NCBI RefSeq assembly: GCF_011386835.1
Contig: NC_088794.1
Span: forward strand, 66,790,506 to 66,854,505
Source of the DNA: Chrysemys picta bellii
Lineage: Eukaryota > Chordata > Testudines > Emydidae
DNA length: 64,000 bases
Reading direction: 5' to 3'
The notes beneath the pieces are model-generated. The model did not search any database. It saw only the letters and a list, made by a program, of their open reading frames with translations, and was not told the DNA's origin. Made by a program: the position numbers and the translations under genes. Each line of letters starts with the position of its first letter. The stretch's first letter is position 1. Below are positions 11,410-20,861 of this stretch, piece after piece.

Positions 11410-13456
11410 ATGCAGAGCTCTCCAGCAGTGATGGCCGTGCAGTCTGTGAATAGAAAGAGAGCCCCAGCATGGACTGATCGTGAAGTCTTGGATCTCATCG
11501 CTGTGTGGGGCGATGAGTCCGTGCTTTCCGAGCTGCGATCCAAAAGAAGGAATGCAAAGATCTACGAGAAGATCTCTAAAGACATGGCAGAGAGAGGATA
11601 CAGCCGGGATGCAACGCAGTGCCGCGTGAAAATCAAGGAGCTGAGACAAGGCTACCAGAAGACCAAAGAGGCAAACGGACGCTCCGGATCCCATCCCCAG
11701 ACATCCCGTTTCTACGAGGCACTGCATTCCATCCTCGGTGCGGCCGCCACCACTACCCCACCAGTGACCGTGGACTCTGAGGATGGGATACTGTCCACGG
11801 CCGGTTCCTCGGACATGTTAGGGGACGGGGAAGATGAGGAAGGAGATGAGGAGGGCGAGGCAGTCGGCAGCTCTCACAACGCTGATTTCCCCGACAGCCA
11901 GGATCTCTTCATCACCCTTACAGAGATCCCCTACGAAGCGTCCCCAGCCGTTACCCCGGACACAGAATCTGGTGAAGGATCAGCCAGTAAGTGTTGTAAA
12001 CATCTAAACATTTATTTTTAACAAAACAGGAATATTAACAATTAAAAGAATGGGTTGTTCATGATTAGTGTGCCCTAGGCGCTTAACGGTTTAGTAAGGG
12101 GCAGTGCAAGTTTTGAAAAGAAATCTAGCAATGTCCGGTTTTCAGTGATTGTCCTGCACAAGCCGCTCTACTGTTTATTCCCTGCTACTGCAGCTACAGT
12201 AAAATGCGGTCTATGTGTCCGGGGATAGAGCAGTAATCCTCCTGGGACATCTCGATGAAGCTCTCCTGGAGGTAACTTGAAAGCCGTTGCATGAGGTTCT
12301 TGGGGAGAGCGGCCTTATTGGGTCCTCCGAAGTACGACACGTTGCCGCGCCACGAGATTATCAAGTACTCGGGGATCATTGCTCTGCACAGCAGGGCGGC
12401 ATACGGCCCTGGTCTTTGGAGGCTTTCCCGGAGCATTCTCTCTTTGTCGCTCTCGGAGATCCTCATCAGGGTGATGTCGGCCATGGTGACCTGCTTTTAA
12501 TTAGGTAGGGGAATGTTAGTGTTGGGACTGCTTTCCCGTTCCTTTACAGAACTGTAACCGCTGGTTTGCAGCCACGCGGTGGAGGCGGGAGAGGGGCAGC
12601 CGAAAGGGATCGTTCCCGGGGACAGCCGCGAGGGGGTGGGACAGGGGCAGAGTTCCCGCTTGCCGGATTGCTGGCAGCAGGGACTGACATTGATTTAAAT
12701 GTGAAATGAGGCCAGTGGTAATATAAAAGTTTTAAACTGCCACAAGTGTACGGCTTACCATGTCTGCCTGCAACAGAAATTCCGTTGTGCTGCCTCGCTT
12801 CTCAAATGTGCTGTTCAAGACCCCAGGCACTGAATGCGAAGGCCGAGAATTCGACCTTGTGCTGAGTGCGCATGTGAAAGGTGCTGTGCATGGTCTTGTT
12901 CACAGAGAAAGACTATGTTCTTTGTTCACAACTACATTTATCTTTCTTAGGAATTCACTCCCTTTTTCCCATTTCCACAGCCCCGTCTGCGACTGTCTCA
13001 CAACCTAGCCTGGAATCACACTCCCAGAGGCTAGCGCGGATTAGGCGTAGGAAGAAGAGGACACGGGAGGACATGTTCTCTGAGCTTATGGCCTGTTCCC
13101 AAGCCCAGGCATCACAGCAGACCCAGTGGCGGGAGAACTTGACCCGAATGCACCAAGCCAACATGGATCGGGAGGAGAGGTGGCGGCAGGAAGACCAGCA
13201 GGCGACTCAAACGCTGCTTGGACTACTGAGGGAGCAAACGGACACGCTCCGGCGCCTTGTGGATGTTCTGCAGGAACGGAGGCAGGAGGACAGAGCCCCG
13301 CTGCAGTCCATCTCTAACCGCCCTCCCCCGCCACCAAGTCCCATACCCACCTCACCCAAAGTGCAAAGAAGGAGAGGCGGCAGAGTCCCTGCTAAGTCTC
13401 ACTCCACCCCTGCAGAGAGCTCTAGTAGCAGAAGGCTCTCATTTCCCAAAATTTGA
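11410..13456 (+). CDS. Harbinger Myb/SANT-like DNA-binding protein (2 exons)
   Basis: Exon 1 is 11410-11986 and exon 2 is 12981-13456. The donor is gtaagt at 11987 and the acceptor is ttccacag ending at 12980. The join is phase 1 and gives 350 residues without a stop. The ATG at 11410 was chosen because the open frame above it starts only at a TTG. Residues ~15-100 form a Myb/SANT-like trihelix (APAWTDREVLDLIAVWGDE, YEKISKDMAERGY, CRVKIKELRQGYQKTKEAN). An acidic stretch (DGEDEEGDEEGEA) follows, and exon 2 adds a basic patch (RIRRRKKRTRED), a glutamine/glutamate-rich predicted coiled coil and a proline-rich tail. In PIF/Harbinger elements this second protein binds DNA and helps bring the transposase to the nucleus and TIRs. 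The splice model is mine and untested. Confidence 0.88.
12194..12484 (-). CDS. unrecognised antisense ORF inside the SANT intron
   Basis: An uninterrupted 96-residue frame that starts at an ATG in strong Kozak context (caccATGG) and ends in TAG at 12194-12196. It has an amphipathic, ordinary protein composition (MADITLMRISESDKERM, YLIISWRGNVSYFGG, ALPKNLMQRLSSYL), unlike the random short frames nearby. AATAAA signals on the minus strand lie just past the stop (12174-12179 and 12011-12016). A possible upstream exon ends ATG|gtaagc at 12759/12758, with an acceptor agcag|GTCACC at 12490, which stays in frame (M-V-T-M-A-D). I cannot name its family; a compact helical DNA-binding fold (BEN-like) is one thing to test. 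It lies wholly inside the plus-strand intron 11987-12980. Confidence 0.6.
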   Translation of the reverse strand: MADITLMRISESDKERMLRESLQRPGPYAALLCRAMIPEYLIISWRGNVSYFGGPNKAALPKNLMQRLSSYLQESFIEMSQEDYCSIPGHIDRILL

Positions 13457-13527
13457 AAAGTTCTTTCCTTCCCGCCTGACAGAAGCCCACGTCCAAGTTT
13501 CACCTCCCAATGCCATGTGTAGTTGAT

Positions 13528-13533
13528 AATAAA
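13528..13533 (+). promoter_or_regulatory. polyadenylation signal of SANT gene
   Basis: AATAAA lies about 70 bases after the SANT stop codon, at the expected distance for the 3' end of this transcript. Confidence 0.6.
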
Positions 13534-13752
13534 AAATTCGTTTCTGTTAACTACTGTTTCAATCATGTTCTTTTGGAGGAGGAGGGGAAAGGGGGTTGGT
13601 AATTGGACAGGACAGTCTCCTTTGGCAGGGTACATAGTCGGGGGCAGGCACAGCAGCAGGGCACATACACAGTGCAGTGATGCAGTGACTAGTTACCCCG
13701 GTTAGTCTGGGAGGTTGTTTTGATGTAATGTTGCGGGGGGGGGGTTGCTCTG

Positions 13753-13864
13753 TGACTTTGTGGCGGGGGAGGGCAGTTACAGATCTTAAGCGCCGGTCCT
13801 TAGGCAGGATCACAGAGCCACACAGCATGGGATCTGTAACCGTCCTCCCCCTGCCACAAAGTCA
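13753..13864. repeat. long inverted repeat between convergent genes
   Basis: Arms 13753-13785 (tgactttgtggcggggga...) and 13831-13864 (...ctccccctgccacaaagtca) are complementary with a few mismatches, around a 45-base loop. It lies in the shared 3' region between the SANT gene and the transposase. Confidence 0.75.
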
Positions 13865-13903
13865 AATAGACCCCGCATACACACAGTCCCGATCAGGAGG
13901 GTT

Positions 13904-13948
13904 GACAGGCTCCGTTGAAACAAGCATCCCACCGCAGCGGAGCCTGTC
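13904..13948. repeat. second hairpin between convergent genes
   Basis: Perfect 11-bp arms gacaggctccg (13904-13914) and cggagcctgtc (13938-13948) with a 23-base loop, right after the longer inverted repeat. Confidence 0.75.
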
Positions 13949-14084
13949 AATCCTTGAGTTTAGAAGCTGCATTCGCGTCACAACACTGCACCCGCTCCGC
14001 ACCACAGTCTGCGTCCCAGTTTTAAAAAATTCCCGCGAAAACAGTATTAAAGAAAACGGTGTGCTTTAACAAAGTAGAACTATT

Positions 14085-14090
14085 TTTATT
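14085..14090 (-). promoter_or_regulatory. polyadenylation signal of transposase gene
   Basis: Minus-strand AATAAA about 115 bases past the ancestral stop codon at 14205-14207. Confidence 0.55.
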
Positions 14091-14331
14091 TCGACACGTG
14101 TGTTGAGGGGGGGTGAAGGGGGTATGTAACTGGATAGGATAGTCAACATTACCTGGGTAAAGAAACGGGGGCAGGTTTAGCTTCTCAGTACACAAACTAT
14201 AAAGTCACAGGTTACCCTGCTCACTCAGGAACTTTGCTTTCAAAGCCTCCCGGATGCACAGCGCTTCCCTCTGGTCTCTTCTAATCGCCCGGCTGTCTGG
14301 CTGTGAGTAATCACCAGCCAGGCTATTTTCC

Positions 14332-15465
14332 TCAACCTCCCACCCCGCCATAAAGGTTGTGGAGCACACAGCAAGCTGCTATAACAATGGGGATATTGGT
14401 TTCGCTGAGATCACAGCGAGTCAGTAAGCTTCTCCATCTCCCCTTGAGACGGCCAAAAGCACACTCCACCACCATTCTGCACTTGCTCAGCCGGTAGTTG
14501 AAGAGTTCTTTTTCAGTGTCCAGGGCGCCAGTATAGGGCTTCATGAGCCAGGGCATTAGCGGGTAGGCTGGGTCCCCGAGGATGACTATAGGCATCTCCA
14601 CATCCCCAACAGTTATTTTGTGGTCCGGGAAGTAAATACCTTGTTGCAGCCGTCTAAACAGACCAGAGTTCCTGAAAACACGAGCGTCATGAACCTTGCC
14701 CGGCCATCCCACGTAGATGTTGGTAAAACGTCCCCTGTGGTCCACCAGTGCTTGCAGCACCATGGAAAAGTAGCCCTTTCGGTTAATGTACTGGGTGGCC
14801 TGGTGGTCCGGTGCCAGGATAGGGATGTGAGTTCCATCTATGGCCCCACCGCAGTTTGGGAATCCCATCGCTGCGAAACCATCTATGATCGCCTCCACGT
14901 TTCCCAGGGTCACTACCTTTGGCAGCAGTACATCAACGATTGCCTTCGCTACTTGCATCACAACAACCCCCACGGTAGATTTGCCCACCCCAAACTGGTT
15001 CGCGACTGACCGGTAGCTGTCTGGCGTTGCAAGCTTCCAGAGGGCTATGGCCACTCGCTTCTGTACACTCAGTGCAGCTCGCAACCGGGTGTCACTGCGC
15101 TTCAGGGCAGGGGACAGCAACTCACAAAGTTCCAGGAAAGTTCCCTTCCGCATGCGAAAGTTTCGCAGCCACTGGGATTCATCCCAGACCTGCAGCACTA
15201 TGCGGTCCCACCACTCAGTGCTTGTTTCCCGTGCCCAGAATCGCCGTTCCACGGCATCAACATGACCCATTGCCACTGTGATGTCCTCGGCGCTGGGTCG
15301 CCTGCTTTCTGACAGGTCTGTGCTACTCTCAGACTTCAGGACATCACCGCGGTGCCGTAGCCTCCTCGCCTGACTTTTCTGCATCTGCCTCAGGGAAACC
15401 TTTATGATAAGCTGCGAGACGTTGAGAGCGGCCACAACTGCAGCGATGGTCGCAGCGGGCTCCAT
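14332..15465 (-). CDS. Harbinger DDE transposase, C-terminus frameshifted
   Basis: ATG at 15463-15465; 377 residues. It belongs to the PIF/Harbinger (HARBI1-like, DDE_4) nuclease family that cuts and rejoins element ends. The catalytic triad is visible: D210 in GGAIDGTHIP, D260 in GWPGKVHDARVF, and E334 in RMVVECAFGRLKGRWR. A helix-turn-helix-like region precedes it (SYRSVANQFGVGKSTVGVVV). After CCVLHN (residue 370) the frame changes and hits an early stop. The original C-terminus (AGWEVEENSLAGDY...) continues in another frame to a TGA at 14205-14207, so a small indel near 14355-14365 removed about 45 residues from the product. The catalytic core is otherwise unbroken. Upstream on the minus strand lies the element's right TIR, so the promoter must be within about 380 bp. 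Confidence 0.92.
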   Translation of the reverse strand: MEPAATIAAVVAALNVSQLIIKVSLRQMQKSQARRLRHRGDVLKSESSTDLSESRRPSAEDITVAMGHVDAVERRFWARETSTEWWDRIVLQVWDESQWLRNFRMRKGTFLELCELLSPALKRSDTRLRAALSVQKRVAIALWKLATPDSYRSVANQFGVGKSTVGVVVMQVAKAIVDVLLPKVVTLGNVEAIIDGFAAMGFPNCGGAIDGTHIPILAPDHQATQYINRKGYFSMVLQALVDHRGRFTNIYVGWPGKVHDARVFRNSGLFRRLQQGIYFPDHKITVGDVEMPIVILGDPAYPLMPWLMKPYTGALDTEKELFNYRLSKCRMVVECAFGRLKGRWRSLLTRCDLSETNIPIVIAACCVLHNLYGGVGG

Positions 15466-15689
15466 GCTCGGAGTACAGTGGCGTCCGCGCTGTCAATGAC
15501 TGGAAAAGCGCGCGAACTGTTTTCCCGCCGGCGCTTTCAGGGAGGGAGGGCGGGAGTGATGGACGGATGACGACAGTTTCCCAAAAGCACCCTCGACTCA
15601 TTTTGTTACCCAGAAGGCATTGCCGGCTACACCCAGAATTCCAATGGGCAGAGGGGACTGCGGGAACTGTGGGATAGCTGACCACAGTG

Positions 15690-15843
15690 CACCGCTTCGA
15701 ATGTCGACGCTTTCACCGTTAGTGTGGACGCACAAAGCCGAATTACTGTCCTTAGTGTGGACACACACGTTCGACTTTGCAATATCGATTACAAAAATTC
15801 GATGCAAGTAAAATCGAACTACTCTCGTAGTGTAGACAAGGCC
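15690..15843. promoter_or_regulatory. right subterminal TCGA-motif array
   Basis: Six TCGA cores (ttcgaatgtcgacg, gttcgact, atcgatt, attcgatg, atcgaact) in ~150 bp next to the right TIR, mirroring the left end. This is also where the transposase promoter must lie. Confidence 0.5.
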
Positions 15844-15846
15844 TTA

Positions 15847-16641
15847 GTAATTCTCCTCAGTCTCAACACATCACGTTCTTTAATTAATAGAACAAAATAT
15901 GTTCCTTTTCCCCTTAGCAATAGATTGCACAATAATGCTGAAAAGGAGAATTTACCTGGGGAAAATGTTAGGTGATATAGCTTACGTGAACATTGTGTTT
16001 TTGTATCTTCTGCAGTTGATCTGCAGGCAAAACTCTCATTGAATGCAATGCAAGTTTTGCCTAAGTAAAGGGCCCTATGTAAAATATTTGAGTCTTTATT
16101 TGTCAAGGGAAAATGAGAAGCTATATTCCTTACCACTTTCAGGCTTAAAAGAGTTTTTATATTATGTAAAAAACGGATAGATTCCCCAATGGAAATTTTT
16201 CCAAAAATATGCCTGTGCAAGGTTCCACATTTCACAATATACCTGTACTGTCAAACAATCACATAGACTCTGATCCTGCACTCCCATTCAAATAAAGGGT
16301 GTCCAAAGAGTTTGCCAGCACATGGACTGCACACCATATAGCACTTAATCTTCAGTTGATGGGCTTTGCTGGATCAAGGACTTAATACCTACAATTCTCA
16401 CCATGTAAGTGTTCCTTATCAGCACTGTTGGGCCATTTCCATACATGCCTTTCATTTCCCCCATAATCTTGGTCTTTCACCTGTAAACACCTGCTACAAC
16501 AGTTCTAAAGCTATCATTGGAGAAAACTCACAAAATTAAACAGAAAGCTTATCAAAAAGTGCAGAATCACTTTTTCACCTGTTCATGAAGCATATACCAG
16601 TGACACCTCAGTATCATGTCAGTGCTTACTTATCTCAAACC
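15847..16641. other. no gene recognised
   Basis: Non-coding. The minus-strand 138-residue open frame at 16235-15819 overlaps the Harbinger edge and has no recognisable domain, so it is treated as chance. Confidence 0.5.
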
Positions 16642-16646
16642 AACAC

Positions 16647-17999
16647 TGTGATGTTACACCCCATATTCTTCATAGAAATATGAGTATATGAGTACGGCAT
16701 AACTAAGATATACGTTATGCAAGATGGCTCATGTAACCTTTCCAATGATATGTTATGTTTTACTGAATGTGATTATCCAATTGGTATGCATGTATCATTT
16801 CTGTATCTAAAGTTAGGAATATTGACTATGTACAGAGCCGGCTCCAGGGTTTTGGCCGCCTCAAGCAGCCAAAAAATAAAAAAAAAAAGCCACGATCATG
16901 ATCGCGATCTGCGGTGGCAATTCGGCGGGAGGTCCTTCGCTCCGAGCGGGAGTGAGGGACTGTCCGCCGAATTGCTGCCGAATAGCTGGTGCCTGGAGCC
17001 AGCCCTGACTATGTAACAATTACAACTGTGTGTGTCTTTGGGAGACACACACCAGACAACCAGCCATCACAGCCTTGATGGGCCATTAGGAAGAAACAAT
17101 AAGACTGTGAAGATACTAATCTCTCTCCTTCCTGAGAGGTGTCCTGGGATGTAGCTGTGACACTACTAAGTCAGGTGATAAGATCACCTGATACAAAATA
17201 CCACCTTAGACACTGCTGGTTCTTTTCCTCTGAAGGGGGATGGGGCTCAAACAAAGGTTTCCTGCCTTAGGTAAATCCTTTTTAAGGCTGGGGAAGGGGT
17301 TAATCTGGACTCTCCTCCATTGCCTACCCAAGAAGAAAGACTGCTGAAAGTACTTGAGGGGAAAGGCAGGGGTGATTCCAGACTGAGACAGGGGTCCAGT
17401 CTGTAAGAAGAGATAACTGGAACTCTAAGCTACAGAAACTCTTCATCCTGCCTAATTCAACATTTAGGGTGAGAAGTTACATTTTGTAACCTGTTTCTTT
17501 AGTGAATCAAGCTTAGTTTGCGTGTTTGGTTTTATTTGCTTAGTAATCTGCTTTGTTCTGTTTGCTATCCCTTATAATCACTTAAAATCTCTTTTGTAGT
17601 TAATAAACTTATTTCTTGTTTATAACATAAGCCAGTTTGTGCAATCCATAGCTGGGGGGCGGGGCAAGAAGCTATGCATATCTCTCTTCATGTTGAAGGA
17701 GAGAGCGAATTTTTATGAGCTTGCGCTGTGCAGATTTTTCTATCCAACGCAAGTCAATATACCTTTGGGTCTGCACTCCAAGGGAGGTAGGCACCTGAGT
17801 GCTGGGGCAAGTCCCTTAAGCCAAGTCTTCCCAGAGCTGAGCTCAGTGTCTGTGTCTTTCTGCAGCTGAGTGTGGCCCTGCCTGTGTGTGTGTGCTAGAG
17901 GAGGCTTAAGAGCCTGGCTCAGCAAGACAGGGTAAAGGGAGCCCAGGCTAGTGGAAGAGGTGGGCTCAGTGGCACCCTAAAGGGGGGCAACCCGTCACA
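16647..17999 (+). mobile_element. solo LTR with nested hAT MITE
   Basis: Starts tgtgatgttacacc and ends cccgtcaca. It is flanked by a perfect 5-bp duplication aacac (16642-16646 and 18000-18004). TG...CA ends plus a 5-bp duplication fit a retroviral or Gypsy-type LTR that lost its body by recombination. Removing the MITE at 16833-17007 and one TSD copy leaves about 1170 bp. AATAAA at 17602-17607 is a plausible LTR polyadenylation signal and sets the orientation as plus. No gag or pol remains. Confidence 0.8.
16833..17007. mobile_element. hAT MITE (CAGGGCCGGCTCC family) in LTR
   Basis: Ends are cagagccggctccagg and the complement of cctggagccagccctg, with a perfect 8-bp duplication actatgta (16825-16832 and 17008-17015). 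GC-rich interior with the motif 'gaattgccgccga' type repeats shared with the copies at 27334 and 42604. Confidence 0.92.
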
Positions 18000-18065
18000 A
18001 ACACATTCCATAACTCTCTCATCTGCAGTACTGTGTTTTAAGAGTAACACTGTATCTGTTTCTTC

Positions 18066-20860
18066 ATATTCATAAGAACATAAGAATGGCTGTACCAGGT
18101 CAGACCAAAGGTCCATCTAGCCCAGTATCCTGTCTACCAAACGTGGCCAATGCCAGGTGCCCCAGGGGGAGTGAACCTAACAGGCAATGATCAAGTGATC
18201 TCTCTCCTGCCATCCATCCTCCATCCTCTGACAGAGGCTAGGGACACCATTCCTTACCCATCCTGGCTAATAAGTCATTAATGGACTTAACCACCATGAA
18301 TGTATCCAGTTCTCTTTTAAACGCTGTTATAGTCCTAGCCTTCACAACCTCCTCAGGTAAGGAGTTCCACAAGTTGACTGTGCGCTGCGTGAAGAACTTC
18401 CTTGTATTTGTTTTAAACCTGCTGCCTATTCATTTCATTTGGTGACCCCTAGTTCTTGTATTATGGGAATAAGTAAATAACTTTTCCTTATCCACTTTCT
18501 CCACATCACTCATGATTTTATATGCCTCTATCATATCCCCCCTTAGTCTCCTCTTTTCCAAGCTGAAGAGTCCTAGCCTTTTTAATTTCTCCTCATATGG
18601 GACCCATTCCAAACCCCTAATCATTTTAGTTGCTCTTTTCTGAACCTTTTCTAGTGCCAGTATATCTTTGAGATGAGGAGACCACATCTGTACGCAGTAT
18701 TCGAGTTGTGGGAGTACCATCGATTTATATAAGGGCAATAATATATTCTCCGTCTTATTCTCTATCCCCTTTTTAATGATTCCTAACATCTTGTTTGCTT
18801 TTTTGACTGCCTCTGCATACTGCGTGGACATCTTCAGAGAACTATCCATGATGACTCCAAGATCTTTTTCCTGACTCGTTGTAGCTAAATTAGCCCCCAT
18901 CATATTGTATGTATAGTTGGGGTTATTTTTTCCAATGTGCATTACTTTACATTTATTCACATTAAATTTCATTTGCCATTTTGTTGCCCAATCACTTAGT
19001 TTTGTGAGATCTTTTTGAAGTTCGTCACAGTCTGCTTTGGTCTTAACTATCTTGAGCAGTTTAGTATCATCTGCAAACTTTGCCACCTCACTGTTTACCC
19101 CTTTCTCCAGACCATTTATGAATAAGTTGAATAGGATTGGTCCAAGGACTGACCCTTGGGGAACACCACTAGTTACCCCTCTCCATTCTGAGAATTTACC
19201 ATTAATTCCTACCCTTTGTTCCCTGTCTTTTAACCAGTTCTCAATCCATGAAAGGACCTTCCCTTTTATCCCATGACAGCTTAATTTACATAAGAGCCTT
19301 TGTTGAGGGACCTTGTCAAAGGCTTTCTGGAAATCTAAGTACACTATGTCCACTGGATCCCCCTTGTCCACATGTTTGTTGACCCCTTCAAAGAACTCTA
19401 ATAGATTAGTAAGACACGATTTCCCTTTACAGAAACCATGTTGACTATTGCTCAACAGTTTATGTTTTTCTATGTGTCTGACAATTTTATTTTTAACTAT
19501 TGTTTCGACTAATTTGCCCGGTACAAATGTAATTGCCGGGATCACCTCTAGAGCCCTTTTTAAATATTGGCGTTACATTAGCTAACTTCCAGTCATTGGG
19601 TACAGAAGCCGATTTAAAGGACAGGTTACAAACCTTAGTTAATAGTTCTGCAACTTCACATTTGAGTTCTTTCAGAACTCTTGGGTGAATGCCATCTGGT
19701 CCCGGTGACTTGTTAATGTTAAGTTTATCAATTAATTCCAAAACCTTCTCTAGTGACACTTCAATCTGTGACAGTTCCTCAGATTTGTCACCTACAAAAG
19801 CCGGCTCAGGTTTGGGAATCTCCCTAACATCCTCAGCCATGAAGACTGAAGCAAAGAATCCATTTAGTTTCTCCGCAATGACTTTATCGTCTTTAAGCGC
19901 TCCTTTTGTATCTCGATCATCAAGGAGGCCCACTGGTTGTTTAGCAGGCTTCCTGCTTCTGATGTACTTAAAAAACATTTTGTTATTACCTTTGGAGTTT
20001 TTGGCTAGCTGTTCTTCAAACTCCTCTTTGGTTTTTCTTATTACATTCTTGCACTTAATTTGGCAGTGTTTATGCTCCTTTCTATTTGCCTCACTAGAAT
20101 TTGACTTCCACTTTTTAAAGGAAGTCTTTTTATCTCTCACTGCTTCTTTTACATGGTTGTTAAGCCACGGTGGCTCTTTTTTAGTTCTTTTACTGTGTTT
20201 CTTAATTTGGGGTATACATTGAAGTTGGGCCTCTATTATGGTGTCTTTAAAAAACACCCATGCAGCTTGCAGGGATTTCACTTTAGTCACTATACTTTTT
20301 AACTTCTGTTTAACTAACCCCCTCATTTTTGCATAGTTTCCCCTTTTGAAATTAAATGCCACAGTGTTGGGCCGTTGAGATGGTCTTCCCACCACAGGGA
20401 TGTTGAATGCTATTGTATTATGGTCACTATTTCCAAGCGGTCCTGTTATAGTTACCTCTTGGACCAGCTCCTGTGCTCCACTCAGGACTAAATCTAGAGT
20501 TGCCTCTCTCCTTGTGGGTTCCCGTACCAGCTGCTCTATGAAGCAGTCATTTAAAGTATTGAGAAATTTTATCTCTGCATTTCATCCTGAAGTGAAATGT
20601 TCCCAGTCAATATGGGGATAATTGAAATCCCCCACTATTATTGAGTTCTTAATTTTGATAGCCTCTCTAATTTCCCTTAGCATTTCATCATCACCATCAC
20701 TGTCCTGGTCAGGTGGTCTATAATAGATCCCTAATGTAATATTCTTATTAGAGCATGAAATTTCTATCCATAGAGATTCTATGGAATATGTGGATTCACT
20801 TAAGATTTTTACTTCATTTGATTCTACATTTTCTTTCACATATAGTGCCACACTGTCATA
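18066..20860 (-). mobile_element. CR1 LINE, long 5'-truncated antisense copy
   Basis: The minus strand reads from the endonuclease end of ORF2 near 20851, through reverse transcriptase, to a 3' UTR at 18430-18090. It stops at a CR1-type 3' terminus (ttcttatgttcttatgaat complement). The 3' UTR contains the block ccaggtgccccagggggag. The 5' truncation is near 20860. About 2.8 kb and only lightly damaged, so relatively young. Confidence 0.93.
18430..20851 (-). pseudogene. CR1 ORF2 (APE endonuclease + reverse transcriptase)
   Basis: 20851-20582 holds the end of the APE-type endonuclease (GIYYRPPDQ, IIVGDFNYPHIDW). A stop follows at about 20582, then the frame reopens at 20395 and runs to 19493 (linker, then NDWKLANVTPIFKKG, the first reverse-transcriptase block). 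A frameshift near 19530-19545 leads to 19545-18430, with SGVPQGSVLGPILFN, the catalytic AKFADDTKLLK, and the C-terminal LPLYKSMVLPQLEYCV and EEKLKRLGLFSLEKRRLRGD blocks. ORF2 makes the nick and cDNA for target-primed reverse transcription. At least one stop and one frameshift inactivate it. Confidence 0.92.
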
Positions 20861-20861
20861 A

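Larger units (their letters stand above)
11014..15843. mobile_element. autonomous-type PIF/Harbinger transposon, 4830 bp
   Basis: Terminal inverted repeats are ggcctggtctacacta (11014-11029) and the complement of tagtgtagacaaggcc (15828-15843), 15 of 16 matching. The 3-bp target duplication TTA (11011-11013 and 15844-15846) is typical of PIF/Harbinger. It carries convergent genes: a spliced Myb/SANT-like gene on plus and a DDE transposase on minus. A third intact ORF lies antisense in the SANT intron. Composition is richer in CpG than its surroundings, which with the mostly intact frames suggests recent arrival. Confidence 0.95.

Noticed and set aside
11215..11727. 170-residue minus-strand frame over SANT exon 1
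   Set aside because: Shadow of the SANT coding exon; composition is cysteine- and leucine-rich and without a domain.
15819..16235. 138-residue minus-strand frame
   Set aside because: Crosses the Harbinger boundary, so it cannot be an ancestral gene; no domain seen.
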